From: a virus
Virus record (IMG/VR): IMGVR_UViG_3300021962_000207
Coordinates: 1-43,345 of that record
DNA: 43,345 bases
Strand: one strand, 5' to 3'
Shown piece by piece: positions 21,624-30,216 of this stretch. Position 1 is the first letter of the stretch. Each line of letters begins with the position of its first letter. Made by a program: the position numbers and the translations under genes. The notes below the pieces were generated by a model. The model was not told where the DNA came from. It saw only the letters and a list, made by a program, of their open reading frames with translations, and did not search any database.

Positions 21624-23845
21624 ACACAGTCTACTACGTTTATGAATGTACTTATTCCGGCTGATAGAGCTGGATTATTCGTAATGTATCTTGGTACATA
21701 TTCGACGACCGGATAGAGTATAGCCCCCTGTCCTGTCTTAGTATTTATGGTGATAGTTGGATAGGTATTAAATTCTTGTTTGCATGACTTTGGAGATGTT
21801 ACTCCAATTATAGACCCATTAGAAGTTAAAATAGGTTCATATACACAACTTCCTGCTACAATTGTATCTCCAGATGTATACCCTATTCCAGGACCTTCGA
21901 CTACAATTGAAGTTATTATACCGACAGCAATGGTAGAAATTCCTACAGTTACACTTCCAATTCCGGTTGCAATTGTCCCAACTCCAGTGGCCGTTGTCCC
22001 AACTCCAGTGGTAGTTGTTCCAATTCCTGATAGATTTGTAGGGCAGTATCCTTCACCAGGTTCTACTAGATAAATTGATTCAATACTACCAGTATCAGTT
22101 ATTGTTGCTTTTGCAGACGCACCTTTACCATAGTTGGACTTATCAACAATAGTAACTGTTGGCGGTTGAGTGTATCCTTTTCCTGGATTTAAAACTTTAA
22201 TAGATATTAAAGATCCATTTGATGAAGATACTACCGGTATTGCTGATGCATCTATTCCATCACCATTGATAATAACTTCTGGTGGAATGCATGTATAATA
22301 TTGTATTCCTATTGGTAAAGATGGGCATTCATCTTGATTTGTTGGATTAATTGCAGTCTCTCTACACTCTTCAAAAGGTGTATCGCCAGATCCATACATT
22401 GATAAAAATCCTATTGCCTCATCAATGTCATCTCCCAATCCACCCAGAATGTCTATATTGTTTAAAGTATTCGACCAATTATCTGTAGATGGCAGTTTTA
22501 TTCCACCAAAAGGATCCCAGGTAGAAACACTCTTACAAGCCAAAGAGTCACAATCCAAGAAACTCAAAAGTTGTTGAAGAATATTTACTGCATTTGTTAT
22601 TTGTCCTGTTATAGAACTTATTCCTCCGGCTAACCAATCCAATCCCGAAAGAAGAGTAGCCAGAGCACCATCAATCATATCTGCCAACTTAGAAATCAAG
22701 GCAGCTACTGTTTCTTCTGCTGCACATCTAGGAATACTTGGTGTTTGTCCAATTAACCCGTCCAATAGATTTTCAATGAAATCCATTATTGGCCCAAATA
22801 ACTTTTCAAATAGACAGAAAATTATATTCAATATATTTTTAGCTGCTTCAGATATTGGAAGTTGAGCTACAGAAGGTAGAGTTATTCCTAACGCTTTAAA
22901 TAATTTTCCAACCAATCTAAAAATATTGTCTCTCATCGCATTGATGACTGCCTTCATTAAAGATGCAATTAATCTTGCAACTTTAGATATAGATTGTCGA
23001 ATATTTACTACTACATTTCTAATAGGATCTATAAAACCTAGAGCAGTTTGTTGAAGACCATTTACGAATTTTATAAAACTCTGTAAAGCTGCAGTAATGT
23101 CAGCAAGAATATTATTCCCACAACCATTTTCCCCAGTTACTTCATCAAATCTTGAGGCAAAGGCTAATTCGGCAGCGTCATCATAAAACAAAGTATCTTG
23201 TGGAACATATGGTTGTCCAAATATTGATCCAGAAAAAGCATCTGAATTTTTAGTACCCAAACTGAAGTTTGGTGGTGCGTCTAGACTTCCTGTAGAATCA
23301 GTACCAAATTGCGGATTACTGAAAATGCTTATTGCAGGGCCACTTTCTTTAGTAGTTTTTGGTACTTCCTTTAATTTTCCATCTTTTTGTCTTTTGACTC
23401 TTGTCGCACCTTTTGAGAGTTTTCCTTTTGAACCAGTAAATGGTTGAAAAGGATTTGGATTATCTACGTTTACTACCATTGGACTTCGGTAGAAACACGA
23501 CATCACTACTGGTTGTTGTGCTTCTTCTCCATCTAAGAAAAATCCAAAGACAGACTCTCCCCCAACTAACATTGGCAGTTTTCCAAATCCACCTTGGGCT
23601 GGAGCTCCATCAGCGGCACTAGTTAGAATATGTGCCCAAGGCAAATCTTCATCTTTAAGTTCATTTCTATCAAAACTATGATATCCAATAATCCTTACTT
23701 TACACCTATAACCCCAAGATTTTTCACCTTCATCTATTCTTGTTTTTTCATTACGCCAAACAGATGGATCGGCAACTTGACCGATCCACCATACGAATCC
23801 ATCTTTGCCAATAAAATTAGATTTCAGTAAGGATTCTTCTATCAT
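21620..23845 (-). CDS. 5: Baseplate hub gp5-like protein lacking lysozyme
   Basis: 741 residues. The N-terminal ~130 residues are the gp5 OB-fold: DGFVWWIGQVADPSVWR, CKVRIIGYHSFDRNE, LPWAHILTSA, GESVFGFFLDGEEAQQPVV. There is no lysozyme domain. Instead, a long helical and amphipathic region (~250-440) is followed by beta modules of GxGYTxPPTVTI type and a tandem GVGTTAT array (~595-635). T4 gp5 is 575 residues with internal lysozyme and a C-terminal beta-helix; here those functions appear to be in separate genes. It begins in a TAATG overlap with CP12. It forms the central hub below gp27. Confidence 0.8.
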   Translation of the reverse strand: MIEESLLKSNFIGKDGFVWWIGQVADPSVWRNEKTRIDEGEKSWGYRCKVRIIGYHSFDRNELKDEDLPWAHILTSAADGAPAQGGFGKLPMLVGGESVFGFFLDGEEAQQPVVMSCFYRSPMVVNVDNPNPFQPFTGSKGKLSKGATRVKRQKDGKLKEVPKTTKESGPAISIFSNPQFGTDSTGSLDAPPNFSLGTKNSDAFSGSIFGQPYVPQDTLFYDDAAELAFASRFDEVTGENGCGNNILADITAALQSFIKFVNGLQQTALGFIDPIRNVVVNIRQSISKVARLIASLMKAVINAMRDNIFRLVGKLFKALGITLPSVAQLPISEAAKNILNIIFCLFEKLFGPIMDFIENLLDGLIGQTPSIPRCAAEETVAALISKLADMIDGALATLLSGLDWLAGGISSITGQITNAVNILQQLLSFLDCDSLACKSVSTWDPFGGIKLPSTDNWSNTLNNIDILGGLGDDIDEAIGFLSMYGSGDTPFEECRETAINPTNQDECPSLPIGIQYYTCIPPEVIINGDGIDASAIPVVSSSNGSLISIKVLNPGKGYTQPPTVTIVDKSNYGKGASAKATITDTGSIESIYLVEPGEGYCPTNLSGIGTTTTGVGTTATGVGTIATGIGSVTVGISTIAVGIITSIVVEGPGIGYTSGDTIVAGSCVYEPILTSNGSIIGVTSPKSCKQEFNTYPTITINTKTGQGAILYPVVEYVPRYITNNPALSAGISTFINVVDCV
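21905..22030 (-). repeat. 21-bp tandem repeats in the gp5-like gene
   Basis: At least five 21-bp units encode G-(V/I)-G-T-x-A-T heptads. The central copies share the 19-mer GTTGTCCCAACTCCAGTGG on the plus strand. Slippage would change the length of the hub C-terminus in steps of seven residues. Confidence 0.7.
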
Positions 23846-24057
23846 TAGTCTTCGTAAATTCTACATTCTGAAGCATCAGGATGAGTATCACAGTACAACT
23901 CAAGAGGAGTTGGATCATGATTGTCTTCTGGATGATTTGCCTTATAAGCTTCTAAAGCTTCTAATTCTTCTTGAGTATGTCTTCTCGCTTGCGGAGAAGT
24001 AACTGGGTTGTCTAGGATTTCTTTATCCTTTGCAATGTGTTCGTCGATGTTTTTCAT
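23845..24057 (-). CDS. cp12: CP12-like Calvin-cycle inhibitor
   Basis: 70 residues. The start MKNIDEHIAKDKEIL and the end LELYCDTHPDASECRIYED match cyanobacterial CP12, an intrinsically disordered protein whose C-terminal Cys pair and tail bind GAPDH and help hold phosphoribulokinase inactive. The C-terminal pair is intact. The N-terminal Cys pair and the AWDxVEEL core are absent, replaced by RRHTQEELEALEAY. Phage CP12 is thought to shut down carbon fixation and channel flux to the pentose phosphate pathway. Here it is embedded between gp27 and gp5 with 4- and 1-nt overlaps, so it should be made with the baseplate. Confidence 0.8.
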   Translation of the reverse strand: MKNIDEHIAKDKEILDNPVTSPQARRHTQEELEALEAYKANHPEDNHDPTPLELYCDTHPDASECRIYED

Positions 24058-25352
24058 TGGTTTGCACCGTATAATCCGTAAGAATCTCTAACTAGTTTTA
24101 GAGATGTGACCATTTGTCCGCCTTCAAAATGGTGTCTTAACTCTTTAATAAGATAATTTCCACTTTGTTCTTCATCTACTTCACCAGATTTAGACGCATC
24201 AATTTTTTGGAATTGAGCGTATATAATGCCACCGGCTTTAAGATTGACGTTTAATGGTACTACCATATTTAGTGACTGCGTGAACAATAAATTATATCTT
24301 GCAAATGCTTTTGCCATATCAGTATTATCTCTTCCACTATCTGATGTAGATCCGGAAGAATCAACAATTCCTGTATCACTAGTTCTAAATAAAACCCTAG
24401 ATGGTTTTGTACCAAAGTCTTTCGGATAACCTAGTTTTCCTTGACCACCTAATTTAGATTTAACTTCCTCACTTATATTATAAGTAATTCCTTCTACTTT
24501 ATTTTCATAAAGGTCATAAAAATATGTGATATTCGAATACATTCCTACACGGAGAGATTTCATTAAGTCTATATTTTTTTCAAAATTGTAATTCAAAATA
24601 TTAAAATTGTTTTCAGTTGCTCCTTGTTCTATTGCTTGGGTGTAAGTATATTTGGGAATATATTCTTTAGAAGTGCTTCCAGATTGAGTTTTTGTAGAAG
24701 ATACTAATGTGTCTATACTTCTAAAATTAAATCCATCTTTATTTTCATAAAATAAAAATCCCGATACTCCTTTGGCTTTTGTACCGTTTTTACCGGAAGA
24801 TGAGGTAGATGGAATTCCTTTTGGACCTAACCATGTTAATATATGAAATGGTTTTTTTACGGTTCCAATAAAACTATAAGAATTTGAAGTTTTTTCTATA
24901 TTTTCCGACTTAAACTTCTTAGTTAAAAGAACATCTTTTAGTATTGATTCTACATGTTCATTAATAGGTTTTTTACTGTACTTTTTTTGAACTCTTGCGG
25001 TTTCATTGGTTAAAGCTTCTCTTGAGACTAAATGTAATGTGAAAAATTCTTTACTTGAATCGGTAACAATAGAACTCACTTTATAAACATAGAGACCATA
25101 ATCATCATCTAATAAGAAATTTCCACTTACAGTATCAATATCTATTAATACTTTTTCTCCGCCACGAATTGGCAATCCATTGTAAATGGAATATTGGGAT
25201 GCAATTTGCATATTCATTGTTATGCATGGAGATAAAATATCTTCAAAGTAATCACAAAAGACAAGAGAATTGCTTAAATCTATTCTTTTACTTCCATCTA
25301 AAGAAATAATTTCAATTTTTTTAATTTTTAATCCAGATATGGCTTCTGACAT
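24054..25352 (-). CDS. 27: Baseplate hub subunit gp27-like
   Basis: 432 residues; T4 gp27 is 391. The position directly before the gp5-like gene, the beta-rich composition and segments such as FTLHLVSREALTNETARV, ILKDVL, FHILTWLGPKG and GNYLIKELRHHFEGGQMVTS match the gp27/VgrG/GpD hub fold that forms the trimeric torus around the spike. The final LIKELRHHF...MVTSLKLVRD strand is typical of hub domain 4. Confidence rests on fold-like pattern and gene order. Confidence 0.75.
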   Translation of the reverse strand: MSEAISGLKIKKIEIISLDGSKRIDLSNSLVFCDYFEDILSPCITMNMQIASQYSIYNGLPIRGGEKVLIDIDTVSGNFLLDDDYGLYVYKVSSIVTDSSKEFFTLHLVSREALTNETARVQKKYSKKPINEHVESILKDVLLTKKFKSENIEKTSNSYSFIGTVKKPFHILTWLGPKGIPSTSSSGKNGTKAKGVSGFLFYENKDGFNFRSIDTLVSSTKTQSGSTSKEYIPKYTYTQAIEQGATENNFNILNYNFEKNIDLMKSLRVGMYSNITYFYDLYENKVEGITYNISEEVKSKLGGQGKLGYPKDFGTKPSRVLFRTSDTGIVDSSGSTSDSGRDNTDMAKAFARYNLLFTQSLNMVVPLNVNLKAGGIIYAQFQKIDASKSGEVDEEQSGNYLIKELRHHFEGGQMVTSLKLVRDSYGLYGANQ

Positions 25353-25353
25353 A

Positions 25354-27519
25354 CTACATTGCCGATAAGTTTGTTAATAACATTGTCTTGAATAAGCTAT
25401 TTAACAACACACCTTGAGGTGGTGGAGGCATAATCACAGTTCCCCCACCTCCACCACCAGAAGAAACTACCATTGGTCTTTGAGAACTTTCTCCAGAAGA
25501 CATTATCATAGGCATAATTAATACAGACGACTGGCCACCAACATTATAATCTGGATACATTTCGTACTGCATTGGGTAATTTAATTGTGCAGATGGAGTG
25601 GGGCCTGCCATTACATTTTGCATTGGTACAGTATTCGCCACGTTCATTTGTTGGGATTGTGATTGACCAAAAGAAGTTTTTGAAACTACACCACCAGATT
25701 GTGATTGTGATGAAGGGGTTGGCATTGCAACCATACCACTGGACTGTCCTTGCTGTTGAGGTTTTATGACATTTGCAGTTGCAGTTATATCTGAAGAATT
25801 AGGCCCAGATTTTTGAACTTGAACTCCCCCTCCAGGCATTCTATAAAACTTTCCTTTCACTCCACCATATTCCGCATAGTAATCAGCCGGAGTTCCTTCC
25901 CAAGAAAATTTTGCACCACTACTTGAGTTTGATAATATATTTCCATTAGCAAGAACTATTCCAATGTGAATTTGTGGTGGTGATCCCCTATCATAAGAAA
26001 TATAGATATCTCCAGCTTGTCTTTGATTTTCTGGAACTTGTTGCCAACCAGCTTTTATCATTGCTTTTTCGGCATCCGGTGCATATTCTGAAGTTCCCCA
26101 AGGAGGTCTTATTCCCGCAGCGGCAAATACTCTATTTACTGCCCAAACACAAGCTTCTCTACCTCCTCTAGGACCGGATCTACTGGAAAATCCTTTCATT
26201 TTTGCAGCAACGGTCGCAAGATTTGCGCCAGAACCACTAGGAGTTCCAGTAGGAGCTTTAGGCAATCCTCCTATAAATTGTAAAACAGCGGTTCCTCTAG
26301 CTCCAACTACTCTCTTACCAGGAACAGGTCCACCTCCAGCAATTCTTATAGCATTACTATCTCCTATAAATTCTGCGTCATTATATTTTCCTCTAATTCT
26401 AGAAGCCTCATTCGGTTCTAAGTGTAAAGGATCTTTTACCTCATATTTTGCAGATTCAATTGAAGCTCCTCCAGATTGAGCGCCTCTTACTGAAGCCTCA
26501 TAAGCATCTCTGTATGCGACTGGGTTTGGTGGCACAACTACAACATTATACCCTTTATTCTTTGCAGTCTTTACCATCAATTCGGTATTTTTTTCAACTA
26601 CTTGAGGGCTTCCATAATCATTAGTTCCATATGCTATGACTACAGTTTTACCTGACCCAGGTGATGCTCCACTTCCAGGATCTACTGGAGGTTCTGTACC
26701 TGGTGGAGCAACTTCCTCCGCTTGGGCTACCTGAACTGTTTGAGATCCAGAAGCATAATTTTCAAATCTAGCAACAACAGAATCAAATTTATTCAAAACT
26801 TCTGTCATTGATAAAGTAGACCCCGCAGCCGCTGCTTGCGCTTTTTGTTGTGCCTCTTGTTGTTTTAATTTTTCTTTCGCTTTTTCTTTAACAGAAGGTT
26901 CATTTCCAGAAAGTCCTCTTGCTGCTTCATATCCTCTATCCGCAAGATAACCTCCTAAGAAATTACCTGCCATACTTCCAACAACGAAACCTAAACCAGG
27001 AACGGGAATTAGTGCCTGTCCAATAGCACCTCCCAACATACTTCCTGCAAGAGCACCGCCTGCACCAGCTGCAGCCTTACCAGCGGATTCCCCTTCAGCA
27101 AGACCCGTAGCAAAATCCAATCCAGCAAAAATTGCATTTGCAATTCCCAATGCTTTCAGTCCACCTAATTTGACCATCGGGCCTTTTGTTGGAACTACTT
27201 TTGGTGGTTTTGCACTTTTAGATCCTCTTCCCCCGCCAAACATATTTCCAACTAAGCCTGCTGCATCAAGAGCACCACTCGCAACAGCAGATAATAAATT
27301 TCCAGGTCTGCCGAAAGTTGAAGCTACATTAATATTTGATATTTCTTTTAATTTTCTTTTTGATGGTAGTTTGATACCTTGAAGATTAGTAACTTCAACA
27401 TCCATAAATCTCAAAAATCCTTGAAAGGATGATTGAGTACCTCTCATTGTAGACGCACTTCGTCTAATTGGAACAATATTATTTAAGGCAGAAAAGAATG
27501 GTGATGAATTAATAGCCAT
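25354..27519 (-). CDS. Hub protein with permuted SGNH and CHAP/NlpC-like peptidase domains
   Basis: 721 residues. The N-terminus is followed by a hydrophobic Gly/Ala-rich region (~115-195) that may insert in a membrane or line the tube, then a Lys/Gln/Ala helix. Residues 291-420 hold SGNH blocks in permuted order: YGTND (block III, 297-301), DPLHLE (block V, 363-368), then IGDSN (block I, 385-389) and VVGARGTAVLQFI. Residues ~435-562 are a papain-like peptidase: C457 (GREACVWAVNRV), H518 (QIHIGIVLANG), with GDIYISYD between. The tail is Gln/Ser/Met-rich and disordered. It probably cuts peptidoglycan or modifies the envelope during DNA injection. Confidence 0.65.
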   Translation of the reverse strand: MAINSSPFFSALNNIVPIRRSASTMRGTQSSFQGFLRFMDVEVTNLQGIKLPSKRKLKEISNINVASTFGRPGNLLSAVASGALDAAGLVGNMFGGGRGSKSAKPPKVVPTKGPMVKLGGLKALGIANAIFAGLDFATGLAEGESAGKAAAGAGGALAGSMLGGAIGQALIPVPGLGFVVGSMAGNFLGGYLADRGYEAARGLSGNEPSVKEKAKEKLKQQEAQQKAQAAAAGSTLSMTEVLNKFDSVVARFENYASGSQTVQVAQAEEVAPPGTEPPVDPGSGASPGSGKTVVIAYGTNDYGSPQVVEKNTELMVKTAKNKGYNVVVVPPNPVAYRDAYEASVRGAQSGGASIESAKYEVKDPLHLEPNEASRIRGKYNDAEFIGDSNAIRIAGGGPVPGKRVVGARGTAVLQFIGGLPKAPTGTPSGSGANLATVAAKMKGFSSRSGPRGGREACVWAVNRVFAAAGIRPPWGTSEYAPDAEKAMIKAGWQQVPENQRQAGDIYISYDRGSPPQIHIGIVLANGNILSNSSSGAKFSWEGTPADYYAEYGGVKGKFYRMPGGGVQVQKSGPNSSDITATANVIKPQQQGQSSGMVAMPTPSSQSQSGGVVSKTSFGQSQSQQMNVANTVPMQNVMAGPTPSAQLNYPMQYEMYPDYNVGGQSSVLIMPMIMSSGESSQRPMVVSSGGGGGGTVIMPPPPQGVLLNSLFKTMLLTNLSAM

Positions 27520-27521
27520 TT

Positions 27522-29273
27522 TTAATCAACCAAGTTATAAACTACTTTTGAATATAATGTGAGAAAATTGTCATGATTTGTTGATGTGAGAAACGGAGTC
27601 GAAGCTCCACCCTTACTCAGAATAGGAGGTGCGGCTACTTGAGACCCAACTGGAGTTGATTGTGATTGCGGAGAACTCATGTTCATTGGAACCACATTAA
27701 CCTGTGGTTTTGATTGTGTTGCTGCTGGTTGAGAAACTGACCGTGCAAGTTGTTGTTGAGTTGTTGATTGTGTTGCCGCAGGAGTTACTACTGGAGGAGT
27801 TGTAGTAGTTGCAGCCCGTGTTGATGGTGATGCTCCTTGTGCTTTCAATCTTTCTGCATATACCTTTTGAAGTCCCTGTAATTTTTTAACTGGTTGTCCA
27901 TAATAACTTGCACCGGTAGCTGTTGGGAATGAAGCCCATTCTGGAGATAATGCAGCAGCTACTCTTGGACTTAACCCTTCTTTTTGTAGGAGTGATTCCA
28001 ATTCAGTTTCATCTTTAACTTTTATTCCAGCTTGATTTAGTCTTTTTATCGTCAATCTAACCGCACCCGCATCTTGTCTCTCTGGAGTCATTGCTCCACC
28101 ACCAACACTAGCCCAGGTTCCAGGCATGAATTGGTAACGACCAAATGCAGCACTAGCGTATCCCCCACTTCTGATAACTTTGTCGGGATGTTTACTTAAA
28201 TCTGCAGTTTGACTTCCTCCAAAATGTGTGTTATATCCTTGATTTGCGTATTTTGAAGTTCCTTCTGCGTATGCGATTGTATCCAATAATGATCTTGTAG
28301 CAGTACCAGCAGGCCCTTGTGCTCCAGGACCTGTTGCGGATGGACTAGGGGCTCCTGGACCTGATGGTGTAGGGGTTGGTTCTGGTTGGGTTACTTGTGA
28401 CTTTCCAGGTTTCGCTGGTGAAGTTCCTCCTCCTCTACTCGCTAAATTTTGAATAGCTTTATCAAATCTATCTAATATTGCATTGAATCTTTCTAACAGA
28501 GGTCCGGTCAACCCCTCCCCAGTCTCAGTTTGTACAGGAGCTACTTGACTACCATCACCAGCATCCAACATTCCACTTACAATTCTTGATCCCAACATTC
28601 CAGCACCACCAACAGCACCAGCCATGCCAATCATTTTTAACATTCCTGACCTACTGGGCATACTTCTTCTTAATGGTCCACCAGGAACTTTGACATCAAC
28701 ATCTATTCCGGAACCACCTGGAGATGCTTTTGGTAAATTTGATAGTTGTTCAACAATTCTTACGATTGTTTGTCTAATTGTTCTTGCAACTTGAAAGGTC
28801 TCACTAAAGACTTCTTGAAGAGCTTTTAAATTATCACCTAATTTTTTTACATTCCTACGATCTCCCAGAAATTGAATATATCCTATTGCTTGATTATATA
28901 ATTTTAAGAAGTTTTCAAGAATTTTATTAGGCATATCACTATCAATGCCTTGTAATTTTTGTTTGTATTCTTCTTGTTGACTCTGAAATTTATTTGTAAT
29001 GAATTGTTGAACGTTTTGATTTATACCTTGTACCTTACTTTCTACATTATTAAGGATATTTGTAGAAAGAGTTTTAATTATTGATCCGAGATCGGGGACT
29101 TTTGGTGCAACCGCTGCAGCACCACGTTGGAACCCTACAATTTTATTTGCAGCTGAAGAAACAATAGAAGTTCCTAGTGGAGAACCACCAGAAATAAAGT
29201 TCATTGCACCACCAATTGATGCAGGTCTTTCTGCAACTCCTACACTTGGATTAATTGCTGGTTTAATTGCCAC
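27522..29273 (-). CDS. Hub/tape-measure-like protein with GH104-like lysozyme domain
   Basis: 583 residues, GTG start. The N-terminal half is helical, with coiled-coil stretches and a Gly-rich hydrophobic patch (~212-236). A Pro/Gly linker (~285-325) leads to a muramidase domain (~327-475): LLDTIAYAEGT (E337 the catalytic candidate), AAFGRYQFMPGTW, ERQDAGAVRL. This resembles lambda-type lytic transglycosylases (GH104). The C-terminal Gln/Thr/Pro tail resembles that of the next gene. It supplies the cell-wall-cutting function that T4 places in gp5. The position 26-51-X suggests it replaces gp29 or gp28-type hub genes. Confidence 0.7.
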   Translation of the reverse strand: MAIKPAINPSVGVAERPASIGGAMNFISGGSPLGTSIVSSAANKIVGFQRGAAAVAPKVPDLGSIIKTLSTNILNNVESKVQGINQNVQQFITNKFQSQQEEYKQKLQGIDSDMPNKILENFLKLYNQAIGYIQFLGDRRNVKKLGDNLKALQEVFSETFQVARTIRQTIVRIVEQLSNLPKASPGGSGIDVDVKVPGGPLRRSMPSRSGMLKMIGMAGAVGGAGMLGSRIVSGMLDAGDGSQVAPVQTETGEGLTGPLLERFNAILDRFDKAIQNLASRGGGTSPAKPGKSQVTQPEPTPTPSGPGAPSPSATGPGAQGPAGTATRSLLDTIAYAEGTSKYANQGYNTHFGGSQTADLSKHPDKVIRSGGYASAAFGRYQFMPGTWASVGGGAMTPERQDAGAVRLTIKRLNQAGIKVKDETELESLLQKEGLSPRVAAALSPEWASFPTATGASYYGQPVKKLQGLQKVYAERLKAQGASPSTRAATTTTPPVVTPAATQSTTQQQLARSVSQPAATQSKPQVNVVPMNMSSPQSQSTPVGSQVAAPPILSKGGASTPFLTSTNHDNFLTLYSKVVYNLVD

Positions 29274-29448
29274 GATTTGCTGCCTGTTGTGCCTTTAAGT
29301 TTTCTTCTTCAATATGTTGTTTCAACAGAGTAAGATAGATATCTCTCTCCCAAGGCATTAAATTTTCAATCTCAGTCAAAGAATATTTATGGAACTGCAT
29401 GAGAGCAAAATTAATTCGAAAATATGACTCAAGATCAATATGAGCCAT
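29263..29448 (-). CDS. gp51-like baseplate hub assembly peptide
   Basis: 61 residues with HKYSLTEIENLMPWERDIYLTLLKQ, a motif of small phage tail or hub assembly chaperones. T4 gene order is 26-51, and this gene directly follows gp26, so a gp51-type hub assembly factor is likely, although it is much shorter than T4 gp51. It overlaps the next GTG start by 11 nt. Confidence 0.45.
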   Translation of the reverse strand: MAHIDLESYFRINFALMQFHKYSLTEIENLMPWERDIYLTLLKQHIEEENLKAQQAANRGN

Positions 29449-29450
29449 AA

Positions 29451-30179
29451 TTAACCGAAAAAACTTGTTAGTCCCTCCAGAGTCACTATATTTTCAACTT
29501 TTGTTTTGGGATTGATTACTTTAAATGTATGTGAAAGTTTTGGCATAGTTTCAAAGAATTGTTCAATTTTTTTGAACTGGTCGGCATTCATACTTTCAAT
29601 AAATTCAATCAATTCTTTTTTAGTGCAATCGGAAGCTGCCCACGCTTCTTCGGAAGTAAAAATAGTTTCAATACAAGATGAAATAATGTCAAATGACCTT
29701 TCAATAGTTGAAACAGATTCTTGAGTTGTAAAATCAAAATTATTTTTAATGAACTGATCTAAAGATGGATACCGCATCTTAATAACGATTTGATCGTCAA
29801 GTCTTATTTCTGGTGTATGTTCTGGATCTTTTTGGACTTGGACTTCATCCACATATACCTTTACTGGAACTTCAGTCTGATTATCATCGGAACATGTTAC
29901 AACTAGATCAATAGCTTCACCAACAGATTTTCCACGAACATTCAAGAAAATATACTCAATATCAAAAGAAGGTAAATCCTCTACTTTAATTCCCTTAGTT
30001 AAAATACAATCTTTTAGAACAGATTTAATTGCTAAAGTAATTTGTTTTGTATCTTGACTTTCTAGAGCCAAGATTAAAACTTTTTCTTCTTTAACTAAAA
30101 ATGGTCTGTATTTAATCGTTTTTCCTGTAGATGGCAACTCAAGTTCATAAGTTGGAGTCGCAATTTTTGGTAATGGCAT
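29451..30179 (-). CDS. 26: Baseplate hub subunit gp26
   Basis: 242 residues; T4 gp26 is 208. The N-terminus LPSTGKTIKYRPFLVKEEK followed by LILALESQDTKQI is the family signature. The middle is a beta-rich segment, and the C-terminus is helical with a final TLEGLTSFFG. In T4 it lies under the hub. A CTAAATA late element lies 26 nt upstream, starting the hub operon that runs to 18490. Confidence 0.85.
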   Translation of the reverse strand: MPLPKIATPTYELELPSTGKTIKYRPFLVKEEKVLILALESQDTKQITLAIKSVLKDCILTKGIKVEDLPSFDIEYIFLNVRGKSVGEAIDLVVTCSDDNQTEVPVKVYVDEVQVQKDPEHTPEIRLDDQIVIKMRYPSLDQFIKNNFDFTTQESVSTIERSFDIISSCIETIFTSEEAWAASDCTKKELIEFIESMNADQFKKIEQFFETMPKLSHTFKVINPKTKVENIVTLEGLTSFFG

Positions 30180-30204
30180 TGAATATTACAAAATCAGATA
30201 AAAT

Positions 30205-30211
30205 TATTTAG
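30205..30211 (-). promoter_or_regulatory. Late promoter of the hub operon (CTAAATA)
   Basis: The minus strand reads CTAAATAA in the 37-bp gap between the gp54-like and gp26 genes, at standard spacing to the ATG at 30179. Confidence 0.55.
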
Positions 30212-30216
30212 AACGT

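Noticed and set aside
21742-21749. CATAAATA on the minus strand inside the gp5-like gene
   Set aside because: It lies ~120 nt upstream of the spike-like gene, which is already coupled to gp5 by an ATGA overlap, so a separate promoter is not needed. Left undecided.
21905-22030. CRISPR-like direct repeats
   Set aside because: The repeats are contiguous, in frame and coding; there are no spacers.
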